Below the pieces are notes generated by a model that was not told the origin of the DNA, did no database searches, and saw only the letters and a program-made list of their open reading frames with translations. From Firmicutes bacterium CAG:238 (GTDB lineage Bacteria; Bacillota; Clostridia; Peptostreptococcales; Anaerovoracaceae): DNA of 9,757 bases. Both the position numbers and the translations under genes were made by a program. Below are positions 1 through 6,632 of this stretch, piece by piece. The first letter of the stretch is position 1; each line of letters begins with the position of its first letter. The stretch lies in NCBI GenBank assembly GCA_000435615.1, contig FR881975.1, positions 23,238 to 32,994 on the forward strand, read 5' to 3'.

Positions 1-1315
1 TTCCTGCAAGACCGGATACTACTGCTGCGAATGCTGTAGGCCAGATGATGTTGGATAAACCATCACCGAACTGGAATGCAAGAACAGCTGTGTCTCTTGT
101 CATGCCAAGAAGGTCTGCCATAGGCGCCATGATCGGCATGGATACTGCTGCCTGGCCGGAACCTGATGGGATGAAGAAGTTGAGGATTGTCTGCATAACG
201 AGCATTGCGATTGCGGACAGCCAAATCGGAAGGTGTGAAAGTGGAAGAGTAAATCCGTATACAACTGTATCGATGATTCCACCTTCAACCAGTACGAGTT
301 TAACGCCACGGGCAATACCAACCATGATTGCTGCTGTAGTAGCATCCTGGAAACCTGTTGCGAAAGTTGCTCCGATTGTGTTGAGGTCCCATCTCATGAT
401 GATTGCGCAAACGATACCCATGATAAGGAATACTGCACAAATCTGTGAGAAATACCAGCCGGCTTTTACAACGCCGATTACTACGATAATGATAGCAGCA
501 AGAAGGTCTAACAGAACGAGTTTCTGTTTAAGGCCGAATTCGAGCTTGCTTACATCGACGCCGCTTTCATTATGCATGAGTTCTTCCATCTTTGTTCCGT
601 ATAAGTATGAGTTCTTCGGATCATCCTTAACCTTGGAAGCGTAACGAACTGTGAATGCGGAAGCAACTGCCCACATTACCAGGTGGCAGGCAAGACGATA
701 GCCAACACCGGACATGTAAGTTACTTCTGCGATACCCTGTGCAACACCTACGGTGAACGGGTTCATCATAGCTCCGGAGTAACCGACGCCGGCACCGAAT
801 GCGATAACTGCAAGACCTACGAGTGCGTCATATCCCATGCCGACATAAATTGCTGCGAATACCGGTATGAACGGAAGCCATTCTTCGAACATGCCGATTG
901 TGGATGAACCAAGACCGATTAACAGCATGAAAATCGGAATAGTGATGAGGGAGCTCTTACCTTTGAAAACCTTAAGAAGAGCAGCAACCGCACCGTCGAA
1001 AGCACCTGATTTGATTACAAATACAACGGATGCATATGTGATGAATACGAGGAATGAAATGTCTGCTGCGTCAACCATACCTTCATAAACGAGTTCGAAT
1101 ACTCTGAAAGGGCCTACCGGTGATACTTCAGCAGTTTCATGCCATGTACCTGCGATTGCAACCTGTCTGCCGTCTGCATTTTCCATATAGTCGAAGGAAC
1201 CTGCAGGGATAATCCATGTAAGAATAGCACAGACTACAATAATAGCGAATAAAATGACAAATGTATGCGGAAGATTAAATTTTTTCTTCTCGCCGAGTTT
1301 TGGACCATTACTCAT
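1..1315 (-). CDS. YfcC-family membrane carrier (C4-dicarboxylate / basic amino acid type), 3' end cut by window edge
   Basis: This is an integral membrane secondary transporter of the DcuC/YfcC family, in the wider group with basic amino acid antiporters. The substrate cannot be read from sequence. The frame runs without a stop from the ATG at 1313-1315 to the left edge, giving 438 residues; E. coli YfcC is about 500, so only a short C-terminal part should be missing. A basic N-terminus (GEKKKFNLPH) leads into a first membrane segment at about residues 18-38 ending WIIPAG. Further hydrophobic helices follow, with a polar loop at about 228-265. Family hallmarks are MNPFTVGVAQG (about 184-194), SGSGQAA (about 384-390) and AFQFGDGLSN (about 413-422). 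A strong AGGAGG site (1325-1330) precedes the ATG. It lies 54 bp downstream of the ArgE-like deacylase and is probably co-transcribed with it. Ile codons are mostly ATC, which may reflect high expression. Confidence 0.9.
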   Translation of the reverse strand, partial: MSNGPKLGEKKKFNLPHTFVILFAIIVVCAILTWIIPAGSFDYMENADGRQVAIAGTWHETAEVSPVGPFRVFELVYEGMVDAADISFLVFITYASVVFVIKSGAFDGAVAALLKVFKGKSSLITIPIFMLLIGLGSSTIGMFEEWLPFIPVFAAIYVGMGYDALVGLAVIAFGAGVGYSGAMMNPFTVGVAQGIAEVTYMSGVGYRLACHLVMWAVASAFTVRYASKVKDDPKNSYLYGTKMEELMHNESGVDVSKLEFGLKQKLVLLDLLAAIIIVVIGVVKAGWYFSQICAVFLIMGIVCAIIMRWDLNTIGATFATGFQDATTAAIMVGIARGVKLVLVEGGIIDTVVYGFTLPLSHLPIWLSAIAMLVMQTILNFFIPSGSGQAAVSMPIMAPMADLLGMTRDTAVLAFQFGDGLSNIIWPTAFAAVVSGLAG

Positions 1316-1369
1316 AAGTTGTGTCCTCCTTTTCCTATTTTATTAGTTATAACGAATCATAAACTGAAT

Positions 1370-2443
1370 TTATTTACCACATAGCATCTGAATCATGTCC
1401 GAATAGATCTCCGCTGTCTTATCCAAGGATTCCACCGTAATGTGTTCATTTGCTTCATGTGCTGTCATTGGTCCCGGGCCAAGAATGACGCGGTCACCTT
1501 CGAAGAAAGATGCCTCTGTAATTCCAAAGAAAGGCTGCCCTTTCTTGCCCGTCTTTTCCTCATAAACGTGAACAAGCTCGCTGTTGTTCCGGAATGAGGC
1601 TATATCATTAATGATCTCGTATGTGCCGTCGAGACCCTCAATGGCATCATCGACCGCTTTGCGGATGAGCGGGTATTCCCTCTCTGAGTCACAAATACGA
1701 AAATCAAGATATACGGTTGTTTTATCCGGCACTTTATTAATGGATGTGCCGCCTTCGATGATTCCGATGTTCATCGTAGGGTACGGAACCCTGAAGAAAG
1801 GACTCGGGGTCTTTCTGAGTTCCTGTTCGAAATCCATCATGCGATTGAGAAACTTCACCGCATTCTTGTTTGAGCTCTTTCCGTCAATCGGTGTGCTGGA
1901 ATGGGTTGTAACTCCCTTGAAAGTAAAGATGTATTCAATGAGACCTTTGGAACCGATCATCGGAATAAGGTCTGTAGGTTCTGCGACGATAACATGCGGA
2001 GGGAACTTCGTTCCGGCATCAACCAAATCTTTTACACCGCCGAACATAATCTCTTCGTCATATGTGCAGTATACAGCAAGTCCCTTCTGAAGTTTGCTCA
2101 AATCGGTTTCGGAAATTGCCGAAAGAAAAGCTGCAATGCCGCCCTTCATGTCACATGCACCCAGTCCGTAGAGAACTCCGTCTTTTTCGGTCAGTTCGTG
2201 CGGATCGGTTGTCCAGCCGTCCGTAATATCAACGGTATCCGTATGTCCCAAGAATCCGATTGCCGGATTCTCGCCGTATTTGCCGATTAAAACCTCTTTT
2301 CCGGTTTCCGCATTCTTCTTTCTTTCAATTTCAAATCCCAGATTGGAAAGAAAACTATCGATATAATCCATGATCCGATTGTTATCTTTGTCTGCGATTG
2401 TATTAATTGCAACTAAATCTTTTAAAATTTTCTTTGCTTCCAT
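1370..2443 (-). CDS. ArgE/DapE-like M20 metallo-deacylase
   Basis: This 357-residue cytoplasmic protein is a di-metal M20 hydrolase of the acetylornithine deacetylase / succinyl-diaminopimelate desuccinylase group, which cleaves N-acyl amino acids. Matches to E. coli ArgE run the whole length. Visible active-site residues are H67 in GHTDTVD, bridging D98 in GLGACDMKGG, E130-E131 in TYDEE, E155 in AEPTD, and H329 in TAHEANEH. These match the ArgE ligands His80, Asp112, Glu144/145, Glu169 and His355. H181 in the lid domain matches the conserved GxxxHSS motif, and RVPYPTMNIG (218-227) is also ArgE-like. The ATG at 2443 follows an AGGAGG site (2450-2455). No arginine or lysine biosynthesis gene adjoins it. 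The neighbour is a YfcC carrier, so a catabolic or salvage role on an imported acyl-amino acid is more likely than arginine synthesis. The exact substrate is unknown. Confidence 0.9.
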   Translation of the reverse strand: MEAKKILKDLVAINTIADKDNNRIMDYIDSFLSNLGFEIERKKNAETGKEVLIGKYGENPAIGFLGHTDTVDITDGWTTDPHELTEKDGVLYGLGACDMKGGIAAFLSAISETDLSKLQKGLAVYCTYDEEIMFGGVKDLVDAGTKFPPHVIVAEPTDLIPMIGSKGLIEYIFTFKGVTTHSSTPIDGKSSNKNAVKFLNRMMDFEQELRKTPSPFFRVPYPTMNIGIIEGGTSINKVPDKTTVYLDFRICDSEREYPLIRKAVDDAIEGLDGTYEIINDIASFRNNSELVHVYEEKTGKKGQPFFGITEASFFEGDRVILGPGPMTAHEANEHITVESLDKTAEIYSDMIQMLCGK

Positions 2444-2464
2444 TTATATCCTCCTTTATATAAA

Positions 2465-2493
2465 ATAATAATACTTTTTCGCTTTACAGTAAA
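2465..2493 (-). promoter_or_regulatory. Candidate promoter for the ArgE-like deacylase and YfcC carrier
   Basis: On the minus strand TTTACT (2488-2493) and TATTAT (2465-2470) are separated by exactly 17 bp. They match the -35 and -10 consensus at 4/6 and 5/6. The predicted start of transcription, near 2458, would leave a short leader of about 15 nt beginning almost at the Shine-Dalgarno sequence, which slightly lowers confidence. The region is very AT-rich, so chance matches are possible. Confidence 0.42.
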
Positions 2494-2494
2494 G
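2482..2494. promoter_or_regulatory. 13-bp dyad overlapping the candidate -35 element
   Basis: CTTTAC-A-GTAAAG on the plus strand is a perfect 6+1+6 inverted repeat. It covers the whole candidate -35 hexamer of the deacylase/carrier promoter, a position that would suit a repressor. It is not a convincing terminator for the rRNA methyltransferase upstream: the stem is A/T-rich, and on the minus strand it is followed by CGAAAAAG rather than a T tract. The role is inferred from position only. Confidence 0.3.
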
Positions 2495-2508
2495 ATTTTT
2501 TTAGCAAA

Positions 2509-2528
2509 TTCTTCACAGTTTCTTCACA
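2509..2528. repeat. Two 9-bp direct repeats at an 11-bp period
   Basis: TTCTTCACA occurs at 2509-2517 and again, identical, at 2520-2528, with 2 bp between copies. The period of 11 bp is one helical turn, so both copies present the same DNA face. They lie just downstream of the rRNA methyltransferase stop codon and about 16 bp upstream of the candidate -35 of the deacylase promoter. This geometry resembles activator sites of OmpR/PhoB-type response regulators, but no such regulator is in the window. Confidence 0.5.
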
Positions 2529-2532
2529 TTCT

Positions 2533-3729
2533 CTATTTCTTTCTTAGCAGCGCAATGCTCTCAATGTGCTTGGTAAGCGGAAAATTATCAAAGGGTTTTA
2601 AGTAAACGCATTCATATCCGTAATACTTCATATATTTCAAATTATCCGCCATCGTCTTCGGGTTGCAGGAAATATAGATAATTTCGGAAACACCGTATTC
2701 GATGATTTTGTCTAAAGATTTGGGCTGTATACCCACCCTTGGCGGATCGACAACTATCACGTCCGGTTTTTCGCTGACACCTTTCAGCACCTCGAAAACA
2801 TCCCCGGCGATGAAGCTGCAATTTGACAATCCGTTCAGTGCCGCATTTTCCCTTGCCGCATCCACCGCTTCCGAAACGAGCTCAATTCCGATTACGCTCC
2901 TCGCTTTCAGTGCCAAAATCTGCGAAATGGTGCCCGTTCCGCAATATAAGTCGAACACGGACTTTCCCTCAAAGGAATCAACCATGGCAAGTGCCTCCGA
3001 ATAGAGCCTCTCTGCTGCTTCCACATTGGTCTGAAAGAAAGAAAACGCACTGACTTTGAAATCAAGATTCAGGATTTTCTCCATATAGTAATCTCTGCCC
3101 CAAAGCGTTTTGAGCCTTTCGCAGTTTACCGCGTCGGCGATATTGTCGTTAAACGTGCGAAGGATTCCGACAATTTTGTTTCGGAGATTGAGTGCAAGAA
3201 GCATTTCTGTAAATGCCTCTTCATCAAACCCTTCTTCCGATGTCGTGACAATGTTAATAAGGAGTTCTTCTGTTCTCATGCCCTTTCTTATAATCAGATT
3301 CCGCATGAGTCCTTTGTGCGTTCTCTTGTGATAAAACGGATATTCGTTTGCTTTCACAAAATTCAGCACCGCATCCAAAATCACATTAAAATCTTCATCC
3401 ACAAGCTGACACTCATCAACCGTTATGATGGACATGAAATTCTTCTTTCGGTGCATGCCGAGGGTTGTTTCCCCATCTTTAACAAAGTCACCGAATGTAT
3501 ACTCCATCTTGTTTCTGTATCCGTATCGAACCGTACATCCTTCAATTGCATCCACCTTTGCCGGTACAACACTCTTCGCTTCCAGAAAACCGTAAACCTG
3601 CTTCTCTTTATCGGCAAGCTGATCTTCATATGCGACGCCCTGATAAATACATCCGCCGCAAAACTCACTGTGCGGGCAAATCGGCCGCGCTTCCTGCTCA
3701 TGTGTATTAAAATCTGCCATACTTGTCAT
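2533..3729 (-). CDS. 23S rRNA (uracil-C5) methyltransferase, RlmC/RlmD (RumA/RumB) family, without TRAM domain
   Basis: This SAM-dependent enzyme makes 5-methyluridine in 23S rRNA (family sites U747 and/or U1939). Residue numbers are for a 398-residue protein from the ATG at 3729. The iron-sulfur cysteines are C18, C24 and C27 (CPHSEFCGGC) plus C107 (DEC). The methyltransferase domain shows FFQTN (231-235), the SAM loop DLYCGTGT (260-267), DPPRVG (328-333), the nucleophile C355 in ISCNP, and the family His/Glu pair H388/E390 near the end. The protein begins almost at the cluster motif, so it lacks the N-terminal TRAM domain of RlmD and has the architecture of E. coli RlmC. A longer frame from 3768 would start with TTG deep inside tgt. 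The ATG at 3729 is preferred because AAGGAG precedes it; the ATG at 3720 is an alternative. It overlaps the tgt 3' end by 23 nt, so translational coupling is likely. Which uridine is methylated cannot be told. Confidence 0.9.
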   Translation of the reverse strand: MTSMADFNTHEQEARPICPHSEFCGGCIYQGVAYEDQLADKEKQVYGFLEAKSVVPAKVDAIEGCTVRYGYRNKMEYTFGDFVKDGETTLGMHRKKNFMSIITVDECQLVDEDFNVILDAVLNFVKANEYPFYHKRTHKGLMRNLIIRKGMRTEELLINIVTTSEEGFDEEAFTEMLLALNLRNKIVGILRTFNDNIADAVNCERLKTLWGRDYYMEKILNLDFKVSAFSFFQTNVEAAERLYSEALAMVDSFEGKSVFDLYCGTGTISQILALKARSVIGIELVSEAVDAARENAALNGLSNCSFIAGDVFEVLKGVSEKPDVIVVDPPRVGIQPKSLDKIIEYGVSEIIYISCNPKTMADNLKYMKYYGYECVYLKPFDNFPLTKHIESIALLRKK

Positions 3730-4828
3730 AAAACTCCTTTTTGTATTCCGGAAAACGGTCTTCTTCAATTGCTTTCCTAATGTTTCCCATCATATTAATC
3801 AGGAAATGCAGATTATGATTTGATAAAAGCATCGCCGAAAGCATTTCGTCAGCTTTATATAAATGACGCAGATATGCTCTTGAATAGTTTCTGCATGTGT
3901 AGCAGTCACACTCTGCATCGAGCGGTTCCCAGTCCTTCTCATATTTGGCATTCTTGATGTTTACCCTTCCGTGAGAGGTCATTGCAAGACCATGCCTTGC
4001 AATTCGGGTCGGAAGCACGCAGTCAAACATATCCACGCCGCGCTCCACGCCCTCAAATAGGTAGTCCGGGGTTCCGACCCCCATAAGATATCTGGCTTTT
4101 TCCTTCGGGAGATATTCCACACAGTCATCCAAAATATCCAGCATAAGTTCCTTCGGTTCTCCTACCGAAAGTCCTCCGATTGCATATCCGGGGAGGTCAA
4201 GATCGACGATTTCTTCCGCACTCTGCTTTCTGAGGTCTTTGTACATACCGCCTTGCATGATTCCGAAAAGCGACTGCCTTTCCCAATCCGTGTGATAATC
4301 CTTACAGCGCTTCAGCCATCTTGTTGTGCGTTCAAGCGAATTCTTTACATATCTTCTGTCGGCCGGATACGGTGCACATTCGTCAAATGCCATCATTATG
4401 TCCGAACCGAGAGCGTTTTGAATTTCAATTGATTTTTCGGGTGAAATCATATGTGCCGATCCGTCGATATGAGAGCGGAACTTTACACCTTCTTCCGTAA
4501 TTTTGCGGAGCTTTCCAAGGGAAAAGACCTGAAATCCGCCGCTGTCCGTAAGAATTGCTCTGTCCCAATTCATAAATTTGTGCAGGCCGCCCGCTTCTTT
4601 GACAATTTCATGTCCGGGTCTGAGGTAAAGGTGGTAGGTGTTTGAAAGAATAATTTCAGCACCCATCTCCTTCACTTGCTCCGGACGCATCGCTTTTACG
4701 GTTGCCTGCGTTCCGACCGGCATGAATACCGGTGTCTGGATATCTCCGTGCGGAGTGTGAACAACGCCTCTTCTGGCGCGCGTTCTTGAATCTGTCTTTA
4801 ACAGATCATAAGTTACTGCATGTTTCAT
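3707..4828 (-). CDS. tgt: tRNA-guanine(34) transglycosylase (TGT)
   Basis: TGT exchanges guanine-34 of GUN-anticodon tRNAs (Tyr, His, Asn, Asp) for preQ1 in the queuosine pathway. At 373 residues it has the normal bacterial length and is collinear with B. subtilis Tgt from end to end. Key residues are D95 in TDSGGFQ (catalytic base), D149 in MMAFDEC (base recognition), GGLSVGE (218-224), and nucleophile D269 in VDMFDCVLPTR. The zinc site is C307, C309 and C312 (CDCYTC) with H338, at the expected spacing. The ATG at 4828 is the first possible start because TAA directly precedes it in frame. No strong Shine-Dalgarno lies at normal distance: only GGA six bases away, with an AGGAGG 33 nt upstream. 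It follows the TetR gene by 42 bp and overlaps the rRNA methyltransferase. No queA or preQ1 synthesis gene is visible. Confidence 0.97.
   Translation of the reverse strand: MKHAVTYDLLKTDSRTRARRGVVHTPHGDIQTPVFMPVGTQATVKAMRPEQVKEMGAEIILSNTYHLYLRPGHEIVKEAGGLHKFMNWDRAILTDSGGFQVFSLGKLRKITEEGVKFRSHIDGSAHMISPEKSIEIQNALGSDIMMAFDECAPYPADRRYVKNSLERTTRWLKRCKDYHTDWERQSLFGIMQGGMYKDLRKQSAEEIVDLDLPGYAIGGLSVGEPKELMLDILDDCVEYLPKEKARYLMGVGTPDYLFEGVERGVDMFDCVLPTRIARHGLAMTSHGRVNIKNAKYEKDWEPLDAECDCYTCRNYSRAYLRHLYKADEMLSAMLLSNHNLHFLINMMGNIRKAIEEDRFPEYKKEFYDKYGRF
3734..3739 (-). promoter_or_regulatory. Ribosome binding site that sets the methyltransferase start
   Basis: AAGGAG on the minus strand lies inside the end of tgt, 4 nt from the ATG at 3727-3729 and 13 nt from the next in-frame ATG at 3718-3720. 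It favours 3729 over 3720, although the 4-nt spacing is a little short. It argues against the upstream in-frame TTG. Confidence 0.55.
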
Positions 4829-4870
4829 TTATTGTCCGTGCCGCTGATTCCTTGCGGTCACCCTCCTGTT

Positions 4871-5425
4871 TTATTTTGCTGTCTTTTCAAGACATTTTCG
4901 TATGGTGCCTCTCATCATGAAGCCCATGCGCTTAATTCTCTGTTCGGGATCATCCTTCATGTTGCTGTCAAGCCACTCAAAGAAAACCCCTATTACTCCG
5001 TGCTTATAAAATGTCACCAGGATGTCTATATCCTCTTCGGATACATTAAGTCCCTGCGCCTGCTGCTTGACAAATCTTAATGTGATCGGACTCATAACAC
5101 GGTTAATATATCGTTCCAGATTCTCACGATTAAGCGAATTGTATACATGGTATACTGCTTTTCGGTTTTGGAGGACGAACTCAAGTGAGGAAAGTATGCC
5201 ATCTTCCCAAAGTTCCCATGTGTCGGCCTCTCCGATATGCTGTTTCGTGTGTTCATCGAAGATTTCTTCCAAAACTTCGTAGATATCATGATAGTGATAA
5301 TAAAATGTGTTTCTGCTTATCCCACAAGCATCTGTCAGTTCCTTGATACAAATCCCATCGAAAGGTTTGTCGTTGAGCAAGCCGATAAGCGATTCTTTAA
5401 TAAGCCTCTTTGTATCGTTTCCCAT
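4871..5425 (-). CDS. TetR-family transcriptional regulator (DhaS-like)
   Basis: This 184-residue protein has a TetR-type N-terminal DNA-binding domain. The helix-turn-helix is at about residues 24-48, with the typical run IKELTDACGISRNTFYYHY followed by IYEVLEEIF. The C-terminal ligand domain is short and hydrophobic and contains the GVIGVFFEWL element common in DhaS-like TetR proteins. The ligand is not predictable. It starts 7 bp after the stop of the upstream M20D amidohydrolase, with no space for its own promoter, so it is almost certainly co-transcribed and is the natural candidate to control that operon. Its Shine-Dalgarno is poor: AAGGAAG lies more than 20 nt upstream, inside the preceding gene, which suggests translation coupled to that gene. 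Confidence 0.92.
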   Translation of the reverse strand: MGNDTKRLIKESLIGLLNDKPFDGICIKELTDACGISRNTFYYHYHDIYEVLEEIFDEHTKQHIGEADTWELWEDGILSSLEFVLQNRKAVYHVYNSLNRENLERYINRVMSPITLRFVKQQAQGLNVSEEDIDILVTFYKHGVIGVFFEWLDSNMKDDPEQRIKRMGFMMRGTIRKCLEKTAK

Positions 5426-5432
5426 TTTAAAA

Positions 5433-6605
5433 TTATTTGTTGAAGTCTTCCTTCATTGCCTTGATTTTATCTTCGTCCATAAATGTTTTGGTAATGTGGA
5501 GCGAAATTACTTCCGCACCGAGCTTGATTGCATCGTGTGCCCTCTGCGTTTTTACTGCATCGGCAAACTCTCTTGTATGTATTGCCACGCCTCTGTCAAC
5601 AATCTGAAGTGTCGGATGGAACGCAGGGCAGGCAAAACTTACATTTCCGATATCGGAAGAGCCGAAAAGCTTGTCATGATCGCCGTTTATGTCAATGCCG
5701 AGTTCCTCATATACTTCCTTCATTACGCTTATTCCGGCAGGATTGTTCTTCATGCAGTCGTATGTAGCGTCAACCTTAAAGGTATCCCATGTTGTCTGCG
5801 TCATGATTGCTGCTCCGCGAGCACAGTCATCTACCATTCTGTGGACTTCCTGCAGGTATGCCTTATCCACAGCTCTCATGTAAAAGTGTACGCTTGCTTC
5901 TTCCGGAACGATGTTCGGAACGACACCGGCTTTTTTGTAAATTCCGTGCATTCTTACATCCGGAGTTACGTGCTGGCGCAGCATATCGATACCGTGGAAC
6001 ATGAGCTGCGCTGCGTTAAGTGCATTCTTTCCCTCCCATGGAGCTGCAGAAGCGTGTGCTGTCTTTCCGTGGAAATTATACTGATAGGACATCAGTCCGT
6101 TCAGTATGCAATATAAGAGGTTCTGATCGTAAAGGTGAATCATGATTGCCATATCATAATCATTGAACACACCGTCATCCGTCATTTGGACTTTCGCCCC
6201 GTCGGCTTCTTCAATCGGCGTTCCGATGACATGGATGTCCGCGTTGAGTTCGTCCTGAAGTTCTGCCATAGCGATGCCGGCGAGTACACTGATGGAGCCG
6301 CTGACACAGTGGCCGCATGCGTGTCCGATATCAGGCAGTGCATCATATTCCGTAAGTATCGCAACTTTATATTTATGATTGTTCGGTCCGTATACCGCTT
6401 TGAAAGCTGTTTCGATTCCCGCAAACGGATACTCCGTTGCAAATCCTTTTTTCTTTAAAAGTTCAACGATTTTGCGCGATGTTTCGAATTCCTGTCCGGA
6501 AATTTCAGGATGATCTGCGAGGTCATCGTTGAGGGCAATCAGTTCTGCCCAGTTCGCATCGATTCTTTCAAAAATCTTTTCTTTTAACTCCAAATACTTG
6601 TCCAT
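5433..6605 (-). CDS. M20D-family amidohydrolase (AbgB/PM20D2-like), second of a tandem pair
   Basis: This 390-residue cytoplasmic metal-dependent amidohydrolase belongs to the group that cleaves acyl-amino acids, dipeptides or aminobenzoyl-glutamate. Motifs in order are TEYDALPDIGHACGHC (85-100, ligands C97 and H99), the catalytic/metal pair E132-E133 in GTPIEEADGAK, H157 in MIHL, the lid-domain H184 in GKTAHASAAPWEG, GSSDIGNVSF (315-324) and H343 in IHTREFA. It is a clear paralogue of the gene 27 bp upstream and shares this motif order. Two positions differ from the usual family pattern: GHACGHC in place of GHACGHN, and HLYD in place of HP. An internal GGAGG site (6612-6616) precedes the ATG. 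The substrate is unknown. The two paralogues might form a mixed oligomer as AbgA/AbgB do, which is inference. Confidence 0.92.
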   Translation of the reverse strand: MDKYLELKEKIFERIDANWAELIALNDDLADHPEISGQEFETSRKIVELLKKKGFATEYPFAGIETAFKAVYGPNNHKYKVAILTEYDALPDIGHACGHCVSGSISVLAGIAMAELQDELNADIHVIGTPIEEADGAKVQMTDDGVFNDYDMAIMIHLYDQNLLYCILNGLMSYQYNFHGKTAHASAAPWEGKNALNAAQLMFHGIDMLRQHVTPDVRMHGIYKKAGVVPNIVPEEASVHFYMRAVDKAYLQEVHRMVDDCARGAAIMTQTTWDTFKVDATYDCMKNNPAGISVMKEVYEELGIDINGDHDKLFGSSDIGNVSFACPAFHPTLQIVDRGVAIHTREFADAVKTQRAHDAIKLGAEVISLHITKTFMDEDKIKAMKEDFNK

Positions 6606-6632
6606 TCTACACCTCCATGTTCTCCTTTATCA

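Noticed and set aside
45..644. Plus-strand open frame of 199 codons
   Set aside because: It lies opposite the carrier gene, which has clear family motifs and continuous frame; the composition of the translated shadow is odd and no ribosome site is seen.
1316..1369. Separate promoter for the YfcC carrier
   Set aside because: TATAAC and TAATAA stretches exist, but no -35 at suitable spacing scores better than 3/6; read-through from the deacylase gene is simpler.
3730..3768. N-terminal extension of the rRNA methyltransferase
   Set aside because: The longer form would begin with TTG well inside tgt; the ATG at 3729 has AAGGAG in front and leaves the family domains intact.
4829..4870. Leader peptide or preQ1 riboswitch upstream of tgt
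   Set aside because: The only start (GTG) touches the AGGAGG, leaving no spacing, and 42 nt holds no aptamer-like pseudoknot that I can recognise.
5137..5157. GTATAC-ATG-GTATAC and partial likeness to the gntR operator inside tetR
   Set aside because: It simply encodes VYHVY within the TetR coding sequence; only half matches the palindrome and it is far from a promoter.
5307..6116. Plus-strand open frame of 269 codons spanning tetR and an amidohydrolase gene
   Set aside because: It crosses two well supported minus-strand genes, has no recognisable domain and is rich in Cys, His and Val as expected of an antisense shadow.
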